From contig NC_060254.1 in NCBI RefSeq assembly GCF_921293095.1, forward strand, positions 7,750,001 to 7,814,000: 64,000 bases of DNA, read 5' to 3'. Under the pieces are notes generated by a model, which saw only the letters and a list, made by a program, of their open reading frames with translations, was not told the origin of the DNA and searched no databases. Of the stretch, positions 44,503 to 56,600 are shown piece after piece. The DNA comes from Ischnura elegans. Lineage: Eukaryota; Arthropoda; Insecta; Odonata; Coenagrionidae. Made by a program: the position numbers and the translations under genes. Every line of letters begins with the position of its first letter. Position 1 is the first letter of the stretch.

Positions 44503-44637
44503 CTACATCTTGACCGCATGAAGTTTCCTATTCAGTTCTTCAAATTTTAAAATTTTTCTAATGAAGAAATCTCCATAGCGATGAGCAACCTTGGTATCAG
44601 CTATGTGGATCATGTTATTATCAATATAGAAATCCAA
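44503..44637 (-). CDS. EIF3L: EIF3L coding exon 11 (terminal)
   Basis: 135 nt, residues 514-557 and TAG ([33 protein letters not shown]). Acceptor TTTTTTCAG|TT. Confidence 0.95.
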   Translation of the reverse strand: MDFYIDNNMIHIADTKVAHRYGDFFIRKILKFEELNRKLHAVKM

Positions 44638-47600
44638 CTGAAAAAAGAAATTTCAGAAGAAATTAGAATTTTTTCACTTATGACTAGCATAACAGATATT
44701 ATTCTTAAAACTTTAGACACCCTTGACTTCGGAGAAAAACACATTCCATGAACAAACATAATTTTTTGGCTTACTAACGCCCAATCAAAAGAACATTTGC
44801 AAGTCCTGTTTCTTTGATACTCAAACAATGCTAAAGAAAGAATTATGGAGGCTCTTTTGAGGTTTTCTTGTCTGGATTATAAAAATATTACACCTACGGT
44901 TCACTGCACATTTTTAATAGATGTGATCAAGGTGGTTTGTAATGTTTTCTGGTGACTGATCATGATTAAAACCATAATTAAACAAAATCGAGAGTAAATC
45001 TATATGATATTTTTATTTTCCATGATGGAAAGGCACTTCGAAGTCAAACTGCAGTTAATAGTAACGTTTTCTTGACTATTTGACTTCAAGCATTTTCTTT
45101 ACCTGCATACGGTATTCAAAATGCTCTGAAGGTATCAGCATACACAAAAAGTACCCAAAAATACCGCTTTCTGATATTTCTCCAAGCTGAGGAATTAAGT
45201 ATCCAGTGGCACTTTGAAGCAACAATTACTCAAATTATTTGTTACAAGTTAAAGCTGGTGTCCCACGGTCAAATTTGCATCAAAATATTTGTATCAAATT
45301 TTGATACAACTGACGCACACCCTGTCCCATGGTCAAAATTTCATCCAACTGGCTTTTGGTCCTATCGTTTGGAACAAACTCAGTTTGGTCCAAATGTATA
45401 GGACAGGTTCTAAATTTTCATCCAATTGGATGACACCAATCACAGGGCCTTGGAAACTCTCAACTAGGAAATCCATAATAATGAGTTCAGGTTTAATAAG
45501 AAGGAAGCGATCTTTTAAAAACACAATATAAGGAGGAGTGTTTTGGAAAGAATTAAAGATTTAATTAAGGTATGGAGGCCAAATTCTACAGGTAACTTTG
45601 TGGAGGACATGAAGTTCCAAGTGAGCACGCAGCTGACGAAATGACTGACTGTGAAACACTACAGCTGCCTGTTTCGATCACTAAGGTAGGATAAGGACTT
45701 TATTTTATCAACTGCTCAATAAGGAGAGAAAAAATGTAATTTCAATGCACGTTTACAGCACTATTCACAACATCATCTCAACTACAATGTACATCATTTA
45801 TTAATAACATTTTCCTCGCGGGAATAAACTGCCTCACGTTTGTATCCCGGCATTTTATTCTTCCCTCAAATTAAGGGACATGAAAATATCTAAACTCATC
45901 CTCAATTAATGTAGATGATTTACAGGAACTTCGGCAACAAACTCCTTCTCCAACATGGCTAGCACACCTATTCCAATGCTTTCATATCTCCTTTCAGGCC
46001 AAGGCCAAGTTCAACACTCCCCCATTTTCTTTTTTTTCGCCTCTTTAATGTTCAAGAGGCCTGCTCAGACAATTTCGACTGCTAAAAAAAATGACTCCTC
46101 TTCCAAGAATCCTCCACTGCACAAGCTTCCATATTTGTTTACAAAAATATCGCCTTTCGTTTGTTTTCCATCTTTTGGTCCAAATGAGATGCATCGTGGG
46201 AGACCCCATTGTGTCACATACAAATTTTTGGATCAAATGCGTTTGCATCAAAAGTTTTGGTCAAGAAATTTTGACGTAAATTTAACCGTGGGACACCGGC
46301 TTAATACGGTTTCTTAACTGTCTGAAATAAACTATGTCCAAATGTATCCACTATTATCATCATTTCAACATGGGATCAAAAAGCAATGGACTCATTCCAT
46401 TTTTATGATGGCAAAAGACAAATATTCAAGATTTTTACAAAATAAGACAAATATTATATATATGGAATTTTGATGTGCAAGGGACAGATGAAACTTATTG
46501 GCAGTATTACCTCTGAGCCAGATTGGAATTCTCCATCCAAGCCTGAAGTTCCTCCCTTGGTCCAAACAATATTCTTCATCTTATGTTTGAAGCACAAGAG
46601 ATGGATAGCAAGCATTTCTTCACACTCTCTTTCCACGTCTGAATCCTCTGACTTCTGCCCTTGAGACATAAATGCAGCAAGTTTGGACAGAGGCAATGTT
46701 GTATACAGTTTCAAGTAGCTGTAAAATAAAAAAAAAGAGAAGTGACAATACTGATGAGGAGAAGAATGTTGTTTGCTACTCTAAAAATCAATTTTCTCAT
46801 TGACTATTCTTTCCTTCACAAATTCTCTTTGTAGTTAAATAAAAATAATATGTATATTTTTCTCTAATTTCATCGATGGTATAATATTAACAAGGTGACA
46901 ATGAATTACTCGTCCCCTAAAAAAATCTGTTTTTAGAGCAGCTGCCATGTGAAACTGGGCTTACCCTAGCATTTCTTCCATAGTGCAGAGAAAAAAACTT
47001 CATAAAAAGCAGCAAATAATGACTTTTTGACATCATCTAAATTATGTAGATATTTACAATGACAGCAAAAGAACTGAGATGGGTATGATGCCTAAGGAGG
47101 GGGATCACGGGGAGACCAGAAGGAAGGCTCCACCAACCAAAGATAAGGCGGAGGGATGTGATCAATTCAGACATCAACTGATTCCGGGAATTGTTAGGAA
47201 GAGGGACATGTAAAATGACGGAGGGAACTTGTGGATGAGGCCAAATCCCAGCAAGGCCATATTTTGCCATGAGGGTACGGATTAGTTAAGCATACTGCAC
47301 CTATGAAGGAAGAGCTGGTTTGGTTCTTTGGTTCAACCGGTTCTTGTGCTTAGCATGACAAACGGAACCAAAGCCAAAAATAATCGCCACAGGAATAATT
47401 TGCACAAAACTTTCAATGAATATTGGCTGTATTAAGAATTTAAAGAAAGAGATTTTTATGGATCCAATCACCTATGAGATGATGTACACCCATGTCTCGT
47501 ATAGCGCAATTTCGATATAGCGCAAATTCGTTCCTCGGGGAAACATTGCAACGCAGTGTAGCCTAATCAAACATTTTAAACGCTCTCGTGATAAAACGTG

Positions 47601-50600
47601 AACTTGCGCTAAGTACACACGTAATTTCTATCAATTTACGCATATTAATATTATTTCATGTCATCGGTATTCACGGGGGAGAAATGGAGCGGTGGCCGAG
47701 TTGCGCATGAATAGCATCAACACATAAAAGGGTCCGCTATAGAGTCTCAAACACAATGGCTTCGTTCCCTCCCCGCAGTCATTGGCCTTCTGCGTCTCAG
47801 GAATACAGTTCAGCAGAAGAAGGTGATTTAGATAGAGCCATACAGAGTAAAAACCAAGAGAATATGGCAAAAAATAGGAATGCGTGTAGAAAAATCAAGA
47901 ATTTATCAAGAAAAACTATAAACCTAGAAGAGGAATTGAAAGAGGTCAATTGCTTTGGAAATGGAGAGCGTCAAAGCGATATTGCGTGGAAGTTTAAACT
48001 CACGATGCCTTATTTTGAATAAAGACGAAGCTAAAATATCAGTGACCTCAGCCGCACCAACTTCAACCAAGCGGTCTACACATACGGAAAGTTCATGGTG
48101 AATCAGTACAAAAAGACGAGAGTGGTAGTCGCTCCGAGACATTTAGTGAAAGCGGTTGGTTCCAGAATTTAAACGGCAAGCAGGTATTTTCAGTGCGGCG
48201 ATATCAGGTGAATCTGCAAGTGTTGATAGCGCAGCCACCACAACATTTTCGGATGAACTCCAAGCTGTTATTGAAAGTGGCTCCTTTCCCCCTCAACTAG
48301 ATCTAGTGTTGACGAGACGATATTCTTTTGGAAAAGAATGCATTCTCGTTCATTCATTTTCAGGGAAGGAAAACCTGGGTCAGGTTTCAAGGCATTTAAA
48401 GACTGTTTCACGTAGCTGCTAATGACTCGGAGGACTTCAAATTAAAATGATTTATCATTCATAAACTCCACTAGCTATGAAATGGCATTTAAAGTAGCAT
48501 TTTCCTGTCATTTCGATGAGCTACAAAAGGGCCTGGGTGACACAACAGTTGTTTTTAGACTAGTTTTAAAAATCGTCAACTGCCGGAAACGCATTACGAT
48601 CCCCTGAGATAGCAGATGTTAGCCCACCCGCACAACAGGATGGAATTTCGAAAGCACGTAAGAATTTTTTTTAACGTGAATAAAAGTCTTTGAATGCGTG
48701 AATACTATCTTTAAAGATGTTTTAAACTATAAATATTTATAGAAATAATGTTTTCTAAGGCTTTTTATGGGAATATAGATGTTTTAGAGGAAATTCAATA
48801 CCAAAGACCTATGCTACCAGGAACGTATTCCTATCTTCCCTATGTTAAAACGCTCTCGTAAAACGCAAATTCGTATAGCGCAAAGACCCCAAGGAACGCA
48901 TCCCTTGCGCTATACGAGACATGGGTGTATTTTATAAAGTACTTCCGAAAGAAAATCATTATTATATTCCTTCTTAAATTTAAGCAATGAAAAGATAACA
49001 CTTTCTCAAGAAGAGGAACCAAGAGCTGATGCCAATTATAACACCAGCATGGCAACAGACAAAAAATCCAAACCACTCAAAATATCAACAGAAGTAAATT
49101 GGCAAATGAAACTTTGCGACTCCAGTTTTCAGAAGAACCCCCACAATTTATAAATCTTCATCCGACTATTCCTTTTGGAAAGAAGAGACATTAACGCACC
49201 TCCTGATGGTGGGTAGCATCTTCTGCTGCTTCACTTCATCCATGAACACCTGACACTGATGCTTGGTGGCGTCCTTGGAGAAGTCTTCCACGGCATCCGG
49301 AGGAGGCGGCGCTGGCGAGAGGAATTTAGGACACGCAAACAAAAAGCACTGCTCAAACTCCTGATGGACGAAAAAGAAACAAACATTTATTCACAGATAA
49401 GTAATCCACACGAGCCCTCCCCTAAGTCATGAGATAAAGCCTGTATCATACGGGGCATGGAATTGCACATCTTCAAGCTCCATTTTGGTATGGATTGGTA
49501 TAAAAAGGTTACCGAGAGCTGTGCCATGAGAGGAGAGAAGGAATGGTGGATACGAATTCAGTGTCGACATTAGCTTGCTATTAACAAAAGACACCACTGG
49601 GACAACAGTTGAATGTCCGTTGGACAGAGTGCTGCCCTTGGCATGCCCTCCATTAAGCACTCAAGCAGGGATTAGGCTGTCTCTGTAAAATCTCTGCCAC
49701 AGCCAGGATTTGAACTCAGGCCCACAGGGTGAGCAGCCACCACACCAACCTGATCCCCTCAAATTACATCTTTTTCTCAACTGGGCACGCAATCATTTTA
49801 AAATAAAATAAAGGGTAATTTTGGCATTTGTGCATAAGTACATGCAATTCATGGCTTTCAAATATCCATTTCAAAAAGCACGTTCCATATCCATCAAGTC
49901 GTCAATTTCATGCCTCATGTGAAACTGGCTAATTAAGAAAACAATACCTGCAGTTCCCCATATTGCATTTTATACATTTTCTCGTGGAAACCCTTGTCTC
50001 TCAGAGCTTGCTGGATCGATTCATCCACACACTGAGGATGCAGAACAAGGCACATACACAGCAACGTGTACATCTGCTCAGTTTGCTTGTTGATCTGAAA
50101 TATAATTAAAAGGAAATTACATAGAAAAAAATCGAAAACAGGTCCTCTTCCTTAACAAACTGAATACGATCAAGGGAAACTCAGTAGAAATTCTGAGTAT
50201 AAGTAGCAGTCAGTATTAATATTGGCTACAAGGGCAACCCTGAAAATTGCAAAGAAAGGGAATACCACCAAAAATGTTGAATCCTATTAGGTAAACGTGA
50301 AAATGAAAGGAATGTTTTATAAGTATTGATTTGACTTCTTGGGTCGTTCCATACCAACGTAGGCTGACATTGACCTCTCAGAATTAGATAAATTATTATG
50401 TAATAAATATTGGTATACATTTTTATCTGTATAAATAAAGCGATCATAAAAAGCCCTTGGCTGAAATAAAAAACATCTGCATAATAGGTATTTTAAAATG
50501 AAAGTTTTTCATCATCATCATCATCATTAGTCAGCAATCCTAATATTGGATTTAGCAGCTCTCCATTCCTCTTTCCTATCTGCTAACCTTATCATAGCGA

Positions 50601-53600
50601 CGAATTTCTTCTGCAAGTTTTTCATGCTCACTAAACTTTTGACGTAACATGTATGGCAATTAGTAAATGAAAAAGATGTTTTAGGGCATTTAAATGCTAC
50701 ATTCTTTACCAAATCCGAAAATGTAACTTAAATGTAGGAGTAATTGTTAATTTTCCCATCAATATGTCACTAAACGAAAGATTAAATATTTTAATAATTG
50801 CCAATTTTAAAACAATTTTTTATTTCTTTCATCAATTTTTTTCTATTACAACGGGCAAAAAAAGAATAAATATTAAGAATATGACAAAAAAATTGGGAGG
50901 GTGTTCTGCCATTTAAGAGAAAAAAAAATTTGGAATCTATTGGCACAATGTCCATTTGGAGACAAATGCATTTGGATAGGAATATCAGATTGGAGATGAA
51001 CATACTCCTGTTTTTCCTTGTTTCTTAACCTTTAAAATTTGAATCCACAGGGCAATTCCGTTTAGAGCAATCTGAAGGATGGTCTAGTGCATGCGTAGAC
51101 TAGTATCATGAGCCTATAGTATGAAATTCTAATAGGTGAGCACCATGGGGTGGCAGAAAATTAAATGTATATGTTCATATCTTTCCCAAAATACTAATTT
51201 AAATGATTTCTACCAGCTCAACATATTCAGAATGTGAAAATGTTTTATGTTCTTCCCGGGTAATCGTTCAATGTTAATCTGCAGAAAATAGACTGTTTAG
51301 AATGCTAGGCACACTCGCTGGAAGGAAGCATGAACCAAATGGTGAGAATCATGCAAACTGACGTGGTGAACACAGAATGCACTCAAGCTAAATGAAAGAA
51401 TTTCATCTACTGCCTCATTGGGTAATTTTCCATTGGAGAATCTACCGATTTTATTAGCATACCTGGTCATTTTGGTAGGTTCGGGTGGTAAACAGCTGTT
51501 TTGTTCGCTGCACATAGAGCAAAATTGAAGAGAATGTCCTGATGGCATCAGAATACCTGCGCATCATCATGTACGCAAATCCAACATAGTATGACATGGT
51601 GATCTGACAGGCTGGTACGTGTGAATACTGAGTCTGAAATAAAAATCAATCAAAGCGTAAATATGAGACTTCAAAAACAAGGGCATGGCAAGCAACTTCA
51701 CAATGTGCCATTTTTCAACTTTTCCCCCAAACTGTTCATTTTAAAATGAAATTCAATCAACAGATTACTAAACATGCCATGAACGTATACATTCTGGGCT
51801 CTCAAAAATGAATGCAAACATACATATTATGTAATATACAAACCTTTTTATGAAGCTCAATGTTTTCCAGCGCTTTGATGGCTTGGTAATAGTCACCAAG
51901 GAGAGAGTGTAAACGGAGAAGACCAACCAAGCTAAAGTACCCCAGCATCTTGTACAACGAGTGAGAACCAAATTCACCAGCAACCGTGTTCGGATCACCA
52001 CCAGCAGCATATACCTGTGAAATCATTTAAAATCGTTGAATGGTAAATATGCTATGAATACCACATCAAATGAAAGTACACATCTATGCATTAAAGCTCC
52101 AATCATTATAGGCTCGTGGAAACAATATTAGGGAAATGAACAACGAGTTTAAAATCTCAAAATATTGTTACGGGGAGCTATTTCTAATTTAGCCCTTTTC
52201 TTTATGATCAGATTTGAAAAAGATTCTTAGTACAGAAGTTACAAGCACTGGAAATTCATAGCCTTCAGTTATAGGTTGGGAAAAGAAATGAAAAATATGT
52301 TTCTATAACATTCTTGATAAAATACCCACCCACTTGAACCCACCTACAATTCTTTCATCCTAAAATTATGCTGAATTTTCTAATTTTAATAGTAGTAACA
52401 GTGAAAACAATTTTTTAATTAACTGTAAAAATTTAAATGCAATTATTTTACACTGCTTGATGGCAGCAGTTTTTCAAAACGTATTTACCTAACTTTCATC
52501 CCTACCCATAATATTTATATGCAGTAACAGAATTCTTCTACCCTTTTATATAAAGAGGGGTCCATTTTAATAGAAGACATACAGGCCAGCTTCACTAGTA
52601 CCATATTTCTCCACATATTTCCCCCCTAATTTTTAGGCTTCAGTTTCAGGAAAAATTTAAAAATGAGCTTGAATATAGGTCCTTTACTTTTGAAATGGGA
52701 ATTTTTGATAAAAAAATGGGGGAATATTGTCAGATAAATACGATAATTGGTTCTCAAATGTATCTTGAGTGAGATAAAGAAAGATTCCATCCAAAGCCTG
52801 AGAGGACTTCAGAGGCTATAGCAAGAACTTTGTGTCAAGGAGATGACGTGATTCTGCATCATAATATTTCTTAACTGAAATGCTGTTTTTAAAATATTAT
52901 ATAGTCTGAATTTTTTTTCTTGTACATTTTAAAATATGATTATGACGTATCTTGTAATATCGATGGGAAATAAATTATTATTTTCAGAGATAAAAGTGTT
53001 TTTTTAAGACTGAAGATTAATTAATGTCATTTAAGTAAACAACATGAAATAAGATACACTATGTCTGATTACATAGTGTATTAGAATACTCCTGAAGAGA
53101 AATGCATTTTTTTTTCAAAATTAAAACTATTAAATATAGGCATACTAGAGCAAATTTGTAGAGATGGCAGTGAATGGATCATAAAAGCCTGGTTACACAA
53201 GATTTTTATACCTACAAGTTAGTGTGTAAATGCGTGAACAATTTTGGTTGACTAGAACGGAACAAGTAGAAATGCATGAACCACATTACAACTGATTCCA
53301 TTTCCATAAGTTGGGAGGTTGGATGGTGAATTTTTGCATTTATACAATGTAGAACTTAAAAAGACCGTATTTGTACACTATGTAAACAGGCCTTAAGACT
53401 GGGTTAATATAGAAAAATAACACACATGTTTTACTGAGAAGAAACGCATATTGCGCAGGCATGTGTTCGAGCAAAAGGCTAAGCTCTCTGAAAAGCAGCA
53501 ATTACCTCTAGTTGCTGCTTGATGTTTGATTTATCCACTAAGGAATGAAGAACATTAAGGACACAGAAGACGTTCCACACTTTCATGTGCTGGGCACAGA

Positions 53601-56600
53601 CTTCAACCTCGTCGGGGCCTTTCTTGTTCATACGCGACCTATATTGTGCAAAGCTTTGGAATTGGTACACAAATTCATCCACTAATTCCCACAACCAAAG
53701 ATCAGGGAGTTCCAGGGCAAACGGAGTTTCTGAACCTGTGAATTAGGAATGCAAGAACATCATTAACAGTACACATGTACTTAGTAATAAAATCAAACAA
53801 TAGATCCTAGAGTGAAAGGCCTGTGTAAAGATTACTGAATTCTAAATTTAAATTTTAAGATTTATACATTTGAAGGATTATTAAACTTGAACTATTGCAT
53901 ACAGAAGAGAAAGATGAGCATAAGCCATTTTTAACTATGACATTCAATCAGACATTTATTAAAACCACCAGTCACTAAATTTGATGAGACAATTTGAGTT
54001 GACATGATCAATAATGAAAAAAAAAATTTGGCCTAAACCATTGGTTTGAATTTCATGGATAATTCCACCTCTTGTAATAGCAAATATGCCTTAGAAATTC
54101 TTAAGGCTTTCTAAATTAATTATCACATAGTCATAAATTGTTTTATCATTATATAAATTTGAATATCCATCGTAGTGGAAAGACAATCCCAAAAAAATTA
54201 TCAAAGGAAGATCATTCTTAAATCATTTTCGAAGCAATTTTAAATTTGGTTTCAGTGTCATGCTTTCTCTGTAACACAAGAGCTCATTCCTCCACAAAAC
54301 CGGTGTAATTTAGGATGGGAATGGCAAGAAAGCAGGACAAATGAGGGTAAAAAGGGTAGAGGAATATTTTGGTGGGCTGGAGAGGGACTTGATAGGTGGA
54401 CTGTCAAAAGAATCATTCATCACACAATACATAATTAAGCATCTACTTTATTCTTTGATTATTATTACTTTCAATAACAATTACTTCATTTACTTTGCCA
54501 CTAATACCATATAAGTTCATGTAAGAGACATTAATCACAGCTGCCGTAAAAATTAGGGATGAGAGTGTACTCGGGGTCACTTACACAGTTCAATAAAAAA
54601 ACTTAATTCAAGCATATAAATCATAGAAGGCTACTTACTCAATATTATGTTGAAGAATGCACAATAGTTATAATAAGACCCAAACCGCTGTTCCAAGGTA
54701 GGCCCCATACTAACATGGGCGTAAATATGGCGAAAGTAAAGCTCCTTGTACAAGACCATGAACACCTGAAAGGAGAGTCATAAACTGAAAATGAAACGTG
54801 AAGCGAAATACACCCATTCAAATGATTTACTCTACATAGATTACAATTATCATAGCTAAAAGTATTTCCTGATTTATGAAGACCACAATTGAAAATTTTT
54901 GACTCCTGATTTCCACCATCTACCCATTTAATAAAGTTGTAATTAAAAAAATATTAAAATTTCCCTAAAACTAAACTACAGACTCTCAACACTCCTAGAA
55001 AAGTAACTGACATCATCTTAGAGTCATCGATGAGGCCTTTGCAAGTAATCAGTTTCTTATCACTGCAAATATCTGCTGGTGGGAATAAGTGAAGCTCTTC
55101 TAGTCAAGCTAATAAAAAACATCTCAAAACACTGGCAAATGGTATTATCCATGGTAATTATTTTTATTATTGACGAGCTTACGAGCCCTCCCCAATGTGG
55201 GACTTCGCCCTAAGCGACATCGTTATCAGACGGCTCATTATCAGCTTTAACACATTAATTTACTAAAGATAATTTCACAGTTAGTTCAATTTAACCTCCG
55301 CTTCATTAAAATTGAAACAAAAAAGTAAGAAGAGAAAAGCTCTTATGATATGTAAAGTTTCTCTTAATGATGGATGCACAAGTGACATAAGCCATATCAA
55401 TTGCCTTTTAGGCCTTTAGCATTTGCATCATTCTAATAAGGTCCTAAGGTTGAGGTGGCAAGGGCAAAGGTCTGTTGACAGGTTTGTTGCCATAGGGAAG
55501 TGAGTATGGAAGATGCAGCAGTGGGCAGGAGGAGAGACCACCCCCTAGGGTCCTTAACATTCCAGAGGAGCAGAGGGAGGGATACGAAATGCGGGGCACA
55601 CCAACAGCCATTAAAGGGCAGAAAGCAAATGTGTTTGACTGAGTTGGTGCCAAGCAATAAATGCCTTGGTTGAAATCAACCCTCAGTTCCCCTTGGCAGA
55701 CTCAAGAGCATTCAAACATCTAAAATAAATAAGTGAACGTACCTGGTCGTTATCCACAAGTCTTTCAACCTCTTCCTCACTTGGCCAGGGCCGCTTGTCA
55801 AAATACTGCTCCGTCAACTTGGGAAATCTAAAAATATTTGCAGGAAGATAAAATAATTATGGTTGAGAAGAAAGCAGACAAAATTATGCAAAAATGGAGG
55901 CCTCATCAAAGTGCAATAGGCACGATCAGGGTTCAGCCTTCAGAATTTAAAATACACACCTAAAATGACTGGGCAAATGGAAACACACATGTATGTATAA
56001 GGAATATCTTATGCATGACATTAAGGTAAAATACGAGGGAAAAGGAATAATCAAGCCGTATGTTTCAAAATATTCATCACTACTCATATTTGCAATGTGT
56101 AATTGACTAAAGTATTTATATCTTATGACTAAGAAACTCTTATTATTCTCGAGGAGTTTTGGACCATAGAGAAATTCACTACATAGTAAAGCCTGTTGTA
56201 TAGGTGTTTCTAGGTCAACTGCACAGGAAAAATACTTTAAAAGAGTCAAATAATCATAACAAACATAACAGTTGAATCATCTTTTGAAATATCCATCATA
56301 AAAGAGGAAAAAAAAATTAGCTTCATAGGATCTCAAACCAGAGACCAGTTGTATTCAGAGTATTCTGATTGCCTAGCAATGGTATGGGGGCAATGACAAT
56401 GGGTAAGCTGCTTTTACGATTTAAAATGATTAATTCCAAGGAAACAAGAAGTTGGACTGAATAACTACTAAAAAAAATATTCCTATCTGCCTTCCACACC
56501 AAATAAAAAATAAAGTATTCGAATTGTGGAGTCAACTTTTACAGCCTTTGGGCAAGCATTTATTAAGTGAAACACTAAAACCTTAAAAAAAAGTACTCCA

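Larger units (their letters stand above)
47487..48927 (+). mobile_element. Tigger/pogo-type DNA transposon, copy 2, non-autonomous
   Basis: Same termini as the copy at 3416 (CACCCATGTCTCGTATAGCG), with TA on both sides (47485-47486, 48928-48929). Length is 1,441 bp against 1,723. It lacks about 280 bp present in copy 1 between TATTAATATTATT and CATCGGTATTCACGG. It carries the same two transposase pieces (47756-48022, 48156-48422) with the same premature end. It lies in EIF3L intron 9, antisense to the gene. Confidence 0.92.

Noticed and set aside
45955-46317. 120-codon plus ORF
   Set aside because: It runs through the terminal inverted repeat of a transposon-like element and is antisense to EIF3L; no domain seen.
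51768-52010. Alternative 80-codon frame over EIF3L exon 6
   Set aside because: Shadow frame of the real exon 51844-52014.
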